Below are positions 26,749-35,876 of a stretch of 64,000 nucleotides of DNA, piece after piece; within the stretch, counting starts at the first letter, position 1; each line of letters begins with the position of its first letter. Below the pieces are notes generated by a model. That model worked only from the letters and a program-made list of their open reading frames with translations, searched no databases and was not told the origin of the DNA. The stretch is from Candidatus Bruticola papionis. GTDB taxonomy: Bacteria > Vulcanimicrobiota > Xenobia > Xenobiales > Xenobiaceae. Made by a program: the position numbers and the translations under genes. Location of the stretch: positions 52,137-116,136 of the forward strand of contig DHKB01000034.1 in NCBI GenBank assembly GCA_002407045.1, written 5' to 3'.

Positions 26749-27306
26749 ATGAATAAGGCTATTTTTTTAGATCGAGATGGTACTCTTATTGAAGAAGTGA
26801 ACTTCTTGCACAAACCTGAGCAAGTGCGCTGGATCGAGGGAGTTCGAGAAAGGTTGGCCGCTTTATATAAGCAAGGCTGGCGTTTAATTATGGTAACTAA
26901 CCAATCTGGAGTAGCTCGCGGCTATTTTACTATGGATGACGTCAATAAAGTGTATGCATACATGCAAGACACTTTGCGCCCTTATGGAGCGCATTTTCAA
27001 GCTATGTATTGCTGTCCACACCATCCTGTATTTTCTCAAAATGAAGCCGATCGCCATTGTTCTTGTCGCAAACCTAAGCCTGGTATGTATTTGCAAGCTC
27101 AGAAAGACTGGGACTTGGACTTATCTCAATCTATAGCTTTTGGCGATAAATTAACCGATATAGAAGCTCCTTTATCCTTGGGCTGTCGCTGCTTTTTAGT
27201 AGGGACTGGTTATGGAGCTAGTGAAGCGAGCAAGTTACAAGATGATCGCTACGCCAAAATAGAAACATGTTCCGATCTGGCAGCCGGACTAGATCTTTTT
27301 CTTTAA
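26749..27306 (+). CDS. gmhB: D-glycero-D-manno-heptose 1,7-bisphosphate phosphatase (GmhB-type)
   Basis: This is 185 residues from the ATG at 26749, which has AAAGGA eight bases upstream. The frame extends eight codons further but without support. The HAD nucleophile motif is FLDRDGTLI; the zinc loop CCPHHP...CSCRKPKPGM and the acid motif FGDKLTDIEA are characteristic of GmhB. It makes heptose-1-phosphate for the LPS core or other heptosides, which argues for an outer membrane. It is convergent with priA; the two stops share bases. Confidence 0.9.
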   Translation: MNKAIFLDRDGTLIEEVNFLHKPEQVRWIEGVRERLAALYKQGWRLIMVTNQSGVARGYFTMDDVNKVYAYMQDTLRPYGAHFQAMYCCPHHPVFSQNEADRHCSCRKPKPGMYLQAQKDWDLDLSQSIAFGDKLTDIEAPLSLGCRCFLVGTGYGASEASKLQDDRYAKIETCSDLAAGLDLFL

Positions 27307-29345
27307 ATGAGCGACTGAGGCTCGGGATCAACAGAAATACGCACTTCGGGATGTTTCTTGCCCAGCTTTTCAGCTATTCCGGCACAACTAGAGACAAACT
27401 GACCAAGGCCACAATGGGGGTGACCTTTAACCAATAAGTGCCAACGATATTGACCTTGGATGCGTTCTATAGGGCAAGGAGCTGGGCCAACCACTTCTCC
27501 TTTTGTCAAAGAAGATCGCATAATGTCGGCAGTTTCTATGGCGGCCAGCTGAACTTTTTGCGGCTCTGGGCCAGAAAAAATAAAACGTAACAAACGGCAA
27601 AAGGGTGGATAAAGTAGCTGGCGACGCACTTTTATTTCGCTATCGTACATGGCTTGATAGTCGTGCTTCACCACAGCTTCAACAATGGGATGTTCCACAT
27701 TCCAAGCTTGAATAATCACTTCTCCGCCCAGTTGGCCCCGCCCAGCTCGTCCAGCAGCTTGAGAAAGTAGTTGGAAAGTACGCTCACCGGCTCTAAAGTC
27801 GGGCTGGTTTAACTCGGCGTCGGCTCGCAAAATACCAACTAAGGTAATTTTCGGATAATCCAATCCTTTGGCAATCATTTTAGTGCCAAGCAGAATTTGT
27901 GTCTTGCCACTGCCAAATTCTTCCAAAATAGCTTGATGAGCGCCTTTACGTCCAACTGTATCTCGATCTAGCCTAGAAATGCCAACTCCAGGAAAAAGTT
28001 CGGAAATTTCCGCAGCTAAGCGCTCCGATCCAGGAGCGCCCACTTTAAAACTGATTGCTTTACAATTGGGACAGCAGTTGCTCACAGGCTGGTGATAATC
28101 GCAATAGTGGCAAATCATGCTCTTAGAGCTGCGGTGCCAAGTCAGACTTATACTACAACGAGGGCACATAGGCACGTAACCGCATTTGCTGCACTGTAAA
28201 TTGCTGGCAAAACCGCGCCTATTAAGTAATAAAACAGATTGTTCTCCTCGGGCTAAGCGAAGCTTTAAGGCTTCATACAACGCCTGAGAGATCAAGCTAT
28301 TATTCTTCTCTTGGCGCATATCAACTAAACGTACTGGAGGTAAAGGACGACCTCCGGGGCGTGATTCTAGCTTAGCTAAGCGATAAACACCTTTCTGTGC
28401 CAAATAAAAACTTTCAATAGACGGCGTGGCACTACCCAGAACTAAAGCGGCTTTATGTCTTTGAGCTCGCATAAAAGCTACCTGGCGAGCATGATAGCGC
28501 GGCTGGTTTTCTTGCTTGTAAGAAGATTCATGCTCTTCATCGACACAAATAAAGCCAATATTGTCAAAAGGAGCGAAAATGGCCGACCTAGTCCCCAGAG
28601 CCACGCTGAGTTCACCGCGCCGCATAGCCCACCAATAATCACGCCGGGAAGCTTCAGTTAAAGCTGAATGCAAAACGCCTACTCTGTCTCCTAAGCGTCC
28701 TTTGTAGCGTTCTACTGCTTGTGGAGTCAAAGACAGTTCCGGAACTAAGACAATCCCTTGCCTACCCTGTTCTAAAATACGGTGTAGTGCTTGCAAATAG
28801 ACTTCCGTTTTGCCACTTCCTGTCACTCCATAAAGTAATACAGGCTTACCATCTTGGGCCGATTGGCAAATCATATTTACAGCAGTCTCTTGAGCAGAGG
28901 TGAGAGGTATTAAAGGATAGGCAGCTGTCTCTACTTTAGCTTCTGTTTTGCGTTTGGACAAAATTCGCTTTTTGGCCCACATAGCCCGCATACGCTTCAT
29001 TACCGGAGCGGGGACTACCGTTTGAAAGCTGTCATACCAAGAGCCAGCATAATATCGACGCATGATATTAACTAATTGCATAAGCTCATCACCCCAAAAG
29101 GGAGCTTCTTCCAACACTTTGGCAATAGGGCGCAAAGAATACTGACGTTCTTCTTCAGAAAGCTCGTTACAAACTTCGACAACAACTCCGTTGAGAGTGC
29201 GAGAAGCTAAAGGAACTTCAACTACGCAGCCAGCGACCAAACTACGTTGGTATTCTTGAGGTATTTCATAGGTAAAAAGACGATTTAAAGCCCGCGCCGA
29301 AGACTCAACTACAACGCGGGCATACTTGTGACCAAAAGAATCCAC
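27303..29345 (-). CDS. priA: Primosomal helicase PriA
   Basis: This 680-residue helicase restarts stalled replication forks. The N-terminal DNA-binding domain is followed by Walker A (GVTGSGKT near 170), the DEEH box (VDEEHESSYKQ), and a zinc domain with paired cysteines (CSKCGYVPMCPRC, then CHYCDYHQ...CCPNC) inserted between the helicase lobes. The C-terminal motifs LGTKMIAKGLDYP and QAAGRAGR are intact. It follows the SPOR gene by 16 bases, so it is likely the last gene of that transcript. Confidence 0.96.
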   Translation of the reverse strand: MDSFGHKYARVVVESSARALNRLFTYEIPQEYQRSLVAGCVVEVPLASRTLNGVVVEVCNELSEEERQYSLRPIAKVLEEAPFWGDELMQLVNIMRRYYAGSWYDSFQTVVPAPVMKRMRAMWAKKRILSKRKTEAKVETAAYPLIPLTSAQETAVNMICQSAQDGKPVLLYGVTGSGKTEVYLQALHRILEQGRQGIVLVPELSLTPQAVERYKGRLGDRVGVLHSALTEASRRDYWWAMRRGELSVALGTRSAIFAPFDNIGFICVDEEHESSYKQENQPRYHARQVAFMRAQRHKAALVLGSATPSIESFYLAQKGVYRLAKLESRPGGRPLPPVRLVDMRQEKNNSLISQALYEALKLRLARGEQSVLLLNRRGFASNLQCSKCGYVPMCPRCSISLTWHRSSKSMICHYCDYHQPVSNCCPNCKAISFKVGAPGSERLAAEISELFPGVGISRLDRDTVGRKGAHQAILEEFGSGKTQILLGTKMIAKGLDYPKITLVGILRADAELNQPDFRAGERTFQLLSQAAGRAGRGQLGGEVIIQAWNVEHPIVEAVVKHDYQAMYDSEIKVRRQLLYPPFCRLLRFIFSGPEPQKVQLAAIETADIMRSSLTKGEVVGPAPCPIERIQGQYRWHLLVKGHPHCGLGQFVSSCAGIAEKLGKKHPEVRISVDPEPQSLI

Positions 29346-29361
29346 GGACTCTTAAGCTCGT

Positions 29362-30336
29362 TTACTTATCTAAAGTTACTAAAATAGCCTTATCGAAGCC
29401 GTGATCCTTCAGGCGTTGTAAAGCAGCTTCGGCGTCGGCTCTAGTAGAGAACGAACCGGAATAAACTCTATAGAAGAAGCTACCACCGGAGCGTTCGAAC
29501 TTGCGATAAATCGCCTCATAACCTTTAGCTTTGAGAGAATCTACTAATTCTTTGGCATTAACTTCGTTGGAGAAAGCACCTACCTGGCAACTGAGATATT
29601 TACCCTCGGGAACAGGAGCGTATTTTTTGTTGGAAGTTGGAGCTTGGCTGGAAGATACGGCCGGAGCTTTGACAGAAGCGTTAGAGCGCACAGTAGAAGA
29701 AGCCGGAGCAGTAGAAGGAGCTTTTACGGACGGCTTAATAGCGGGAGCTTTGGTATTTTTAGATTGACTAACAGAACTGGTGCTAGTAGAGCTTATTTCA
29801 GTCTTGGTAGTAGTTTGAGCTTTGCTGACAGACGGTACAGGAAGAGCTCCGCCAGCTAAAAGATTTTCGGCATAGTTAAACACATCGGTAGCAGCTCGTT
29901 TTTCGTTAACTATACGATCGATGCGGTAGATAACTTTGCTGGGCAAGCGATCATTAAGCGCAATGACACCCAAGAAGAGCAAATCTTCACCTAAAATGTT
30001 GAGTTTTTTCTCACAGAACTGCTTCTCACGGTCATGGTTAATATGATAAGAAAAAACTTGCATACCAGAGCGGGCACGATTGTATTTATAGGCGCCTTTT
30101 TCATCTTTTTCCGCTAAAAGCTTAGTAATTTCCGAAATCAATTCTTTTTCGGAACGTACCATATCAGGCTTAGATTCGTCGCCAACAATAAGAACGGCAT
30201 AACCACTATTTTTAGTTTCTGGCTCTGCGGCCCAAGCTGCTTTATGAAAAGAACCGAATCCGCATAAAAATGCAAATACCAGAGCCACAATCGCTGCGAT
30301 ATTGAAGCGAATACTTCTGAATAAGTTTGTATTCAA
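29362..30336 (-). CDS. Exported SPOR-domain protein
   Basis: This is about 325 residues from a TTG at 30336, with an excellent GGAGG seven bases upstream; a GTG 20 codons earlier lacks one. A signal peptide or anchor (FNIAAIVALVFAFLCGF) follows. A middle Ser/Thr/Ala/Pro/Lys-rich linker leads to a C-terminal SPOR domain (last 80 residues: CQVGAFSNEVNAKELVDSL and YRVYSGSFSTRADAEAALQ). SPOR domains bind denuded peptidoglycan at division sites, so it probably acts in the periplasm. The region at about 40-140 is unassigned. Confidence 0.85.
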   Translation of the reverse strand: MNTNLFRSIRFNIAAIVALVFAFLCGFGSFHKAAWAAEPETKNSGYAVLIVGDESKPDMVRSEKELISEITKLLAEKDEKGAYKYNRARSGMQVFSYHINHDREKQFCEKKLNILGEDLLFLGVIALNDRLPSKVIYRIDRIVNEKRAATDVFNYAENLLAGGALPVPSVSKAQTTTKTEISSTSTSSVSQSKNTKAPAIKPSVKAPSTAPASSTVRSNASVKAPAVSSSQAPTSNKKYAPVPEGKYLSCQVGAFSNEVNAKELVDSLKAKGYEAIYRKFERSGGSFFYRVYSGSFSTRADAEAALQRLKDHGFDKAILVTLDK

Positions 30337-30412
30337 GGTGAAACCTCCGATCAGTCTATGACAAGCTTTCCAAATAGCCCGAAATAAACCGGTCACATAA
30401 ACTACAAAATAT

Positions 30413-30457
30413 CGAGGGGCAGACTTTTTTGCAAATCAGTCTGCTAATCCTCCCCTC
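30413..30457 (-). terminator. Terminator after the kinase-TPR gene
   Basis: GCAGACT/AGTCTGC (30419-30425 with 30438-30444) is extended by GAGG/CCTC pairs and followed by ATTTT on the minus strand, between the kinase-TPR stop and the SPOR gene. Confidence 0.5.
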
Positions 30458-30465
30458 CCACTTTT

Positions 30466-33400
30466 TTAACGACGCAGCCTACTCAAAAGAGACCTTACCT
30501 GTTTTTTCTCTTCGGCAGGAGCTAAACGTTCGGCACTTCTGTAAGCGTTGGCCGCTTCGTCAAGCTGTTGCAAACTACTGTAAGCTTTACCTAAATCTAT
30601 ATAGATGCGCCAATCTTCTGGATCGGCTTCTGCGGCCTGACGATAAGCCCAGGAAGCAGCTTCGTATTGGCCTTGACGATAAAGCACACGCCCTTTAAGC
30701 CAGCCGAAATGACCAGCCAACTCGGGGAAATCTTCCATAGCTTTGCTAAAGACATCGACAGCATCCTGCAAACGGCCACATTTACGATAGGCTCGTCCCA
30801 ATTGCTCAATAATACGATGGTTGCGTGGAGCTTCTTGACTGGCTTCAAGTAAAACCGATACGGCACTACTCCAGCGATCCTGAGCGCCCAAAACGTCAGC
30901 TTTGACCAACAATAAAGGAGCATAGCGAGGAGCAGACTTGAGACCATCTTCTACGTTGGCTAAAGCTTTCGCATAATTTTTCTTACTTAACCATACCTTA
31001 GCTAAGCCTATGTAAACCTCGGCATTGTAAGGATCGCGAGCCAAAATAGAAGAGAGCATTTCTAAAGCCGCCACTGCATGGTCCTGGGCTAAAAGATTAC
31101 GAGCAGCACCGACATAAGCATTATAAACGACTGCAAATCCGCTGCTATCGGGGACGACGCTAAGGAAACGACGGAAGCAAAGTACAGCTTCATCGTGGCG
31201 CCCTTGAGTATAGTAAGCGCGAGCTAAAGGCAAATTGAATAAATACATATCAGGATCGCTATCGATAGCGTTCTTAAATTCGATAATTGCCAAATTGCTG
31301 AGCCCTTGGCCAGCAAAGGCCCTGCCAAGCATACCTCTAGCTTGAGCATCGTTAGGACGCAAAGCCAAACTACTTTGTAATTGACGCACAGCGTCTTCGT
31401 AAGCACCAAGCTCCAAGAGCATGATGCCCAAAGACTTAGGATAATCAGGATTAGTATAATCTAAGCGACAGGCTTTTACTAATTCGTTGATAGCGGGCTG
31501 ATATTGGCCAGCGCAATAGTAAGCCATAGCTAAATCTTCACGATAAGCCGGATTTACAGGATGAGCCTCTACAGCTTTTTGATACTGAGCTACAGAATCG
31601 GCATCATAATGCTTTTTAAGATATATACGACCCAAACGATTATAATTTTCAGCACAGGCAGGCTCAAGTTTCACGATTTGTTCGAAGTGATCCATGGCCT
31701 TTTCCAAGGAGTTGCCTAAAATAAAGACCTCACCCAAACGGCGATGCAAACTTAAGCTGTTGGGGTGGAACTTTAAAGCTTGCTCTAAAGTTTTGACAGC
31801 TTCATTTAGTTGGTTGTGATGGCAGAATAAAGTAGACAGCTTGATGGAAGCTTCTATGTGACCAGGCTCGTCTTCTAAAGCTTCACTCAATTCGCTGACA
31901 GCTTCTTGCTCTTTGTTTTGAGCCATATAAAGAGCAGCCCAATCGGTATGGACTCCAGCATCGACACGTATGCCAACTTGCAAAGCTTTTTCCAAAATAG
32001 CTTGTGCCTTAGAATTTTCACCTAATTGTAAGCATACATTGGCCCAGAAACTGTAAACTCCGCCATTTTGCGGTTGAGATGCGCAAGCTCTCTCCAAGCA
32101 AGCCAAAGCTTCATTACAGCGATTTTGAGTAACCAAAAACAGAGCCAATTGATAATTGACTTGAAAATCTTGCGGAGCTTGCTCCAGTGCTATGCAATAT
32201 TGTTCAAAAGCCACTTCTGGACGATTTTGAGCAAAATACAAGAAAGCCAATCTGCAACGCAAAACATTGTCATATTCGCAACGATCTAGAGCTTTATGTA
32301 AAGCGGAGATCACCAAATCTGGCTGTTCAGTTCTAGAGAAGAAGTCGGCTAAAGCTACGTAGGGCTCGTGACTATCAGGAGCAGCCTGGATGGCTTGCTC
32401 AATAAGTGAACGAGCGCTGCCATAATCACCAAGTTCTAGACGGGCGCGACCCAAACCAAGAAGGCCCGGCACACTATTGGGCTCACGAGACAGCACCAAA
32501 TTAAACTCTGAGGCTGCTTCCTGAAAACGAGCCTCTTTTAAAGCATTTAATCCAGACTGGATTACGGTTTCGCTGTCGCGCTCGGCAACTTCTTCGACGG
32601 CTTTGGGCACTGGCATAGACGCACGCTCTGCCGCCGAAGGAGCTTTTTCTTCGACGTTGGCCATCCAATCATTGGAAGCGACAGCTGCGCCGCTGCCTCC
32701 TACGAAGCGTCGGGAATTGGGAGAGCCACCCTCGGCATTTTCGACATCTTGGGAAGGCTGTTCTGGTTCGCCCCAAGATGGCGCCACCGGTTGGGTGGCC
32801 TTGGGCATAGTCTGAGCCGGTTTTATTTCGGGAATGGGGATTTTAACCGGCTCAGAAGCAGCACTTTTCGAAGAAGTGTCGGGCAGCGGCGCGGCAACAC
32901 TCGTTTCGTTGATAACTTTGCGCAAAGCGGGCCCTGGAGGCGGCATGACAGGTTTGACAGGCGCTTCGGCTTGCACAGCTTTAGCCTGTTCCTGCGATTC
33001 GTAGGAAGCAACTGAAGTGCGAAAAGCCGCTTCTCCTCCTATAGTGACTACTCCAGCAGGCCTTTTTCTAGCTTGTTCATGCTGACGAGCCACATCAGCT
33101 TCATAATCGGCAGCAGAATTTATAACTACAGCTGGCCTGGACTGTCCACGCAATACGCGAGAAGAGGAAGTAACCGTCTGGAAAGCGGGACGCCTTTCCG
33201 AAGAGGCAGCAGTAACAGGCTGAGCCGCAACAGGAGCGGCCTGAACAGGTGCAGCTTGTACCGTTTCCGCTAAATGGCTCTGCCCTATAGGGAGGCGTCT
33301 AATGCTAGAAGGACTGGGCAGCCGCTTAGGGCTGGTCTCAGTTGAAGCAGAAGCGCCTGCAGCCGAATCAGCGGTGCTGACCTTAGAGACATTAAAACGC

Positions 33401-34320
33401 GCTGAAGAAGGAGCTGGCAAACGCGAAGGAGTTTTGGTCCCACCCAATTTGCCAACAGAAGGCACACTGGCACTGGAAGACGGCGCGGAAGAAATAGCTT
33501 CATGTTTGAGACAAGCATCAAAGCTTTCGATCATGTCAGCGACGCTGGCAAAGCGGTCTTCAACTTTTTTGCGCAAAGAACGCAACACTAAAGTCTCTAG
33601 ACCAGGAGAAATGTTCTTATTATAAAGGCGCGGTGAAGGAGCCGGTTCTTCGGCTACTTTGCGGAACATTTCCAAAGGGTTGCTGGCACTAAAAGGCCAA
33701 CGGCCAGTAATGAGCTCAAAAAGGATAACGCCTAAAGAATATATATCGGTACGTTCGTCGGTAAGCTTACCTACTGCTTGCTCAGGAGAAACGTAAGCAG
33801 CAGTCCCCATAACTTGGCCAACTTCTGTTAAGGAATGCTGGCCAGCGAAGAAGGCCAAACCAAAATCCATTACTTTAACTTGTCCGGTTTTGCTTACCAT
33901 AATATTATCAGGCTTCAAATCGCGATGGATAACGCCATTTTCATGGGCGTAGCGCACCGCTTCCAAAACTTGACGAAAAATTTTTAAGCGTTGGCGAAGT
34001 TGTTCGTTGGTGGGTACTTCCTCGTATTCAATCATATCGCTTAAGGAACTGCCTTCAACATATTCCATAACGATAAAATGGATATCATCAACCTGACCGA
34101 TATCGTGAATTTTAACGATATAAGGACTATCTAAGCGAGCTGCCGTTTTGGCTTCACGTAAAAAACGCTCGATAGACTTGGGGTTCATCTTTTTGGGAGG
34201 AAGAACTTTTATAGCTACCTGACGTTCCAGAACGGGATCTTCTCCGCGGTAGACTACGCCCATACCGCCTCTGCCCAATTCTTCGATAACTTTATAGCGC
34301 CCAATATAGATGGTACCCAT
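30466..34320 (-). CDS. Serine/threonine kinase fused to a long TPR array
   Basis: This is a 1284-residue protein. Residues 1-265 are a complete PknB-type kinase: GRGGMGVVY glycine loop, the lysine in VAIKVLPP, catalytic loop HRDLKPDN and DFG as DFGLAFF. About 270-585 is a Pro/Ala/Ser-rich, probably disordered linker. From about 590 to the end there are roughly twenty TPR-like repeats (patterns such as EAASEFNLVLSREPN). No membrane helix is seen, unlike many bacterial kinases of this type, so it is probably cytosolic. TPRs usually bind partner proteins. It is co-directional with the CCA-adding gene upstream (36-base gap). Confidence 0.92.
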   Translation of the reverse strand: MGTIYIGRYKVIEELGRGGMGVVYRGEDPVLERQVAIKVLPPKKMNPKSIERFLREAKTAARLDSPYIVKIHDIGQVDDIHFIVMEYVEGSSLSDMIEYEEVPTNEQLRQRLKIFRQVLEAVRYAHENGVIHRDLKPDNIMVSKTGQVKVMDFGLAFFAGQHSLTEVGQVMGTAAYVSPEQAVGKLTDERTDIYSLGVILFELITGRWPFSASNPLEMFRKVAEEPAPSPRLYNKNISPGLETLVLRSLRKKVEDRFASVADMIESFDACLKHEAISSAPSSSASVPSVGKLGGTKTPSRLPAPSSARFNVSKVSTADSAAGASASTETSPKRLPSPSSIRRLPIGQSHLAETVQAAPVQAAPVAAQPVTAASSERRPAFQTVTSSSRVLRGQSRPAVVINSAADYEADVARQHEQARKRPAGVVTIGGEAAFRTSVASYESQEQAKAVQAEAPVKPVMPPPGPALRKVINETSVAAPLPDTSSKSAASEPVKIPIPEIKPAQTMPKATQPVAPSWGEPEQPSQDVENAEGGSPNSRRFVGGSGAAVASNDWMANVEEKAPSAAERASMPVPKAVEEVAERDSETVIQSGLNALKEARFQEAASEFNLVLSREPNSVPGLLGLGRARLELGDYGSARSLIEQAIQAAPDSHEPYVALADFFSRTEQPDLVISALHKALDRCEYDNVLRCRLAFLYFAQNRPEVAFEQYCIALEQAPQDFQVNYQLALFLVTQNRCNEALACLERACASQPQNGGVYSFWANVCLQLGENSKAQAILEKALQVGIRVDAGVHTDWAALYMAQNKEQEAVSELSEALEDEPGHIEASIKLSTLFCHHNQLNEAVKTLEQALKFHPNSLSLHRRLGEVFILGNSLEKAMDHFEQIVKLEPACAENYNRLGRIYLKKHYDADSVAQYQKAVEAHPVNPAYREDLAMAYYCAGQYQPAINELVKACRLDYTNPDYPKSLGIMLLELGAYEDAVRQLQSSLALRPNDAQARGMLGRAFAGQGLSNLAIIEFKNAIDSDPDMYLFNLPLARAYYTQGRHDEAVLCFRRFLSVVPDSSGFAVVYNAYVGAARNLLAQDHAVAALEMLSSILARDPYNAEVYIGLAKVWLSKKNYAKALANVEDGLKSAPRYAPLLLVKADVLGAQDRWSSAVSVLLEASQEAPRNHRIIEQLGRAYRKCGRLQDAVDVFSKAMEDFPELAGHFGWLKGRVLYRQGQYEAASWAYRQAAEADPEDWRIYIDLGKAYSSLQQLDEAANAYRSAERLAPAEEKKQVRSLLSRLRR

Positions 34321-34356
34321 TAGGTCAGCAACCTCATAATATACTTGAAGCGTCGA

Positions 34357-35871
34357 TTAAAACGCTACATCTTGCGAAAGCCGATCTTTCACCCAGGAAA
34401 GAGCCTCTTCCTCGGACATACCACGCAAACTACACTCCTCAGCCAATTCGCGCAGAATCCTGCCTAGCCCCGGACCTGGCTCTATCCCCAGTTTTTTTTG
34501 CAGCAAAGAGCCGTTTACCGGAACAAGAGGCTTAGAAAGCATCCCACCCTTTAAATAATCAAGCAATAAACAATCCAAGTAAAGGGCCCAAGAAGCATAT
34601 TTGCCAACTGGAAAAGCTCCCCCTTGGCTATTCTCCATTTGTGCTTTCTTGCCTGCCCCAGCAAAAGCGGCCTCAGCAGTGGAACCTTTAGTGATAGAAG
34701 AAGTTTTAATCAAAGATGAAAGCCAAATTCCGTTTACAGATGCAACTATAAAAAAATACTTGACTTTGCCGAAAAAGCAATAAAATTCGCGTCTATCAAG
34801 TGGTTTAGCCAAAAGTTCGGCCAATTCCTCAGAAGCTGTCCTCATTTCCTTAATAACTTGCAACTCTGCTCCTGATAATTTAAAACGATTGTTGTGAGGA
34901 GTAAGCGAATCAAATTTAGCCAAAAAAACTAGCTTTAGTAAAGATAAATAATTGCGTCCACCCTTGGGACTCTCTTTAAGCTTTTGTTGTAAAAGTCGCC
35001 CACTGTATTTGAAAAGAGGCCAAGCCAGTCTTTGCTGTTCTTCTAGTCCAGTAAGTAATTCCCAGCAAGATAGTTCCGTCCCGAGAAAGTTTTGCTTATG
35101 ATCCCATTTTTGGCCTAAGAATATATCAAAAGCCATACTTTGCAATAGTAACTTACGGTCTGATAAAGTATGATTTAATATGACAGATAGTTCAGCAATA
35201 AGGCGCTCACCAGCTATATTTATTAAACCACCGCGCAAAAAATTGGCAATTTCTTCTTCCAATCGACTGTCGATAGTTAAAGAATATAGCAAACGAAAAC
35301 GCACCGCTCGCAAAGCTCTTAGAGGATCACTGGCTAAACTATGTGGAGAAACAAGTGACAATTTGTGCTTCCAAAGATCCACTAATCCTGAGCCGACATC
35401 ATACAAAGCACCATCCTTAAGGCTATAGGCTAAAGCATTAAGCGTAAAATCACGCTCTTGCAAATCCTCGAAAATATTTTTTCCTTGTCTGGTGCAAAAA
35501 TCAATTTCGATATTTGTCTGAGTAAAAACAGCTCTATAAAAACCACGTTCTTTATCTAAAACTACCCAAGATGCTTTAGCAAAATCACAAAATTGACGCG
35601 AAAGTAAGCACACTTCATTAGGATCGTCGCAATCGACAACTAAATCCCAATCTTTTACTGGCTTGGCCAAAGCTAAGTTGCGCAAAGCTCCGCCTACAAT
35701 AAAAATATCTCGCTCTGTACAAATGCGCAAATATTGCCAATAAGGCGATAACATGCTTACTAGGCACTCTTTTACAGCTCGAAACAAATGTTGGCCAAAT
35801 ATAGACAAACTATCACTAATCTGAGGAGAACGAGACTCGGAAAGAAAATCTGTTTGGTAATACTTACTCAT
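34357..35871 (-). CDS. CCA-adding tRNA nucleotidyltransferase / poly(A) polymerase family
   Basis: This 504-residue class II nucleotidyltransferase has the catalytic motif GGALRN...DWDLVV (two acids), the NTP-binding LNALAYSL segment with the DVGSG-DL turn, and DPLRALRAVRFR. The C-terminal half has no HD phosphohydrolase motif. It either adds CCA to tRNA 3' ends or adds A tails; the two tRNA genes in this window already encode CCA, so repair or polyadenylation is possible. It is five bases downstream of the solute-binding-protein gene. Confidence 0.85.
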   Translation of the reverse strand: MSKYYQTDFLSESRSPQISDSLSIFGQHLFRAVKECLVSMLSPYWQYLRICTERDIFIVGGALRNLALAKPVKDWDLVVDCDDPNEVCLLSRQFCDFAKASWVVLDKERGFYRAVFTQTNIEIDFCTRQGKNIFEDLQERDFTLNALAYSLKDGALYDVGSGLVDLWKHKLSLVSPHSLASDPLRALRAVRFRLLYSLTIDSRLEEEIANFLRGGLINIAGERLIAELSVILNHTLSDRKLLLQSMAFDIFLGQKWDHKQNFLGTELSCWELLTGLEEQQRLAWPLFKYSGRLLQQKLKESPKGGRNYLSLLKLVFLAKFDSLTPHNNRFKLSGAELQVIKEMRTASEELAELLAKPLDRREFYCFFGKVKYFFIVASVNGIWLSSLIKTSSITKGSTAEAAFAGAGKKAQMENSQGGAFPVGKYASWALYLDCLLLDYLKGGMLSKPLVPVNGSLLQKKLGIEPGPGLGRILRELAEECSLRGMSEEEALSWVKDRLSQDVAF

Positions 35872-35876
35872 TTAAC

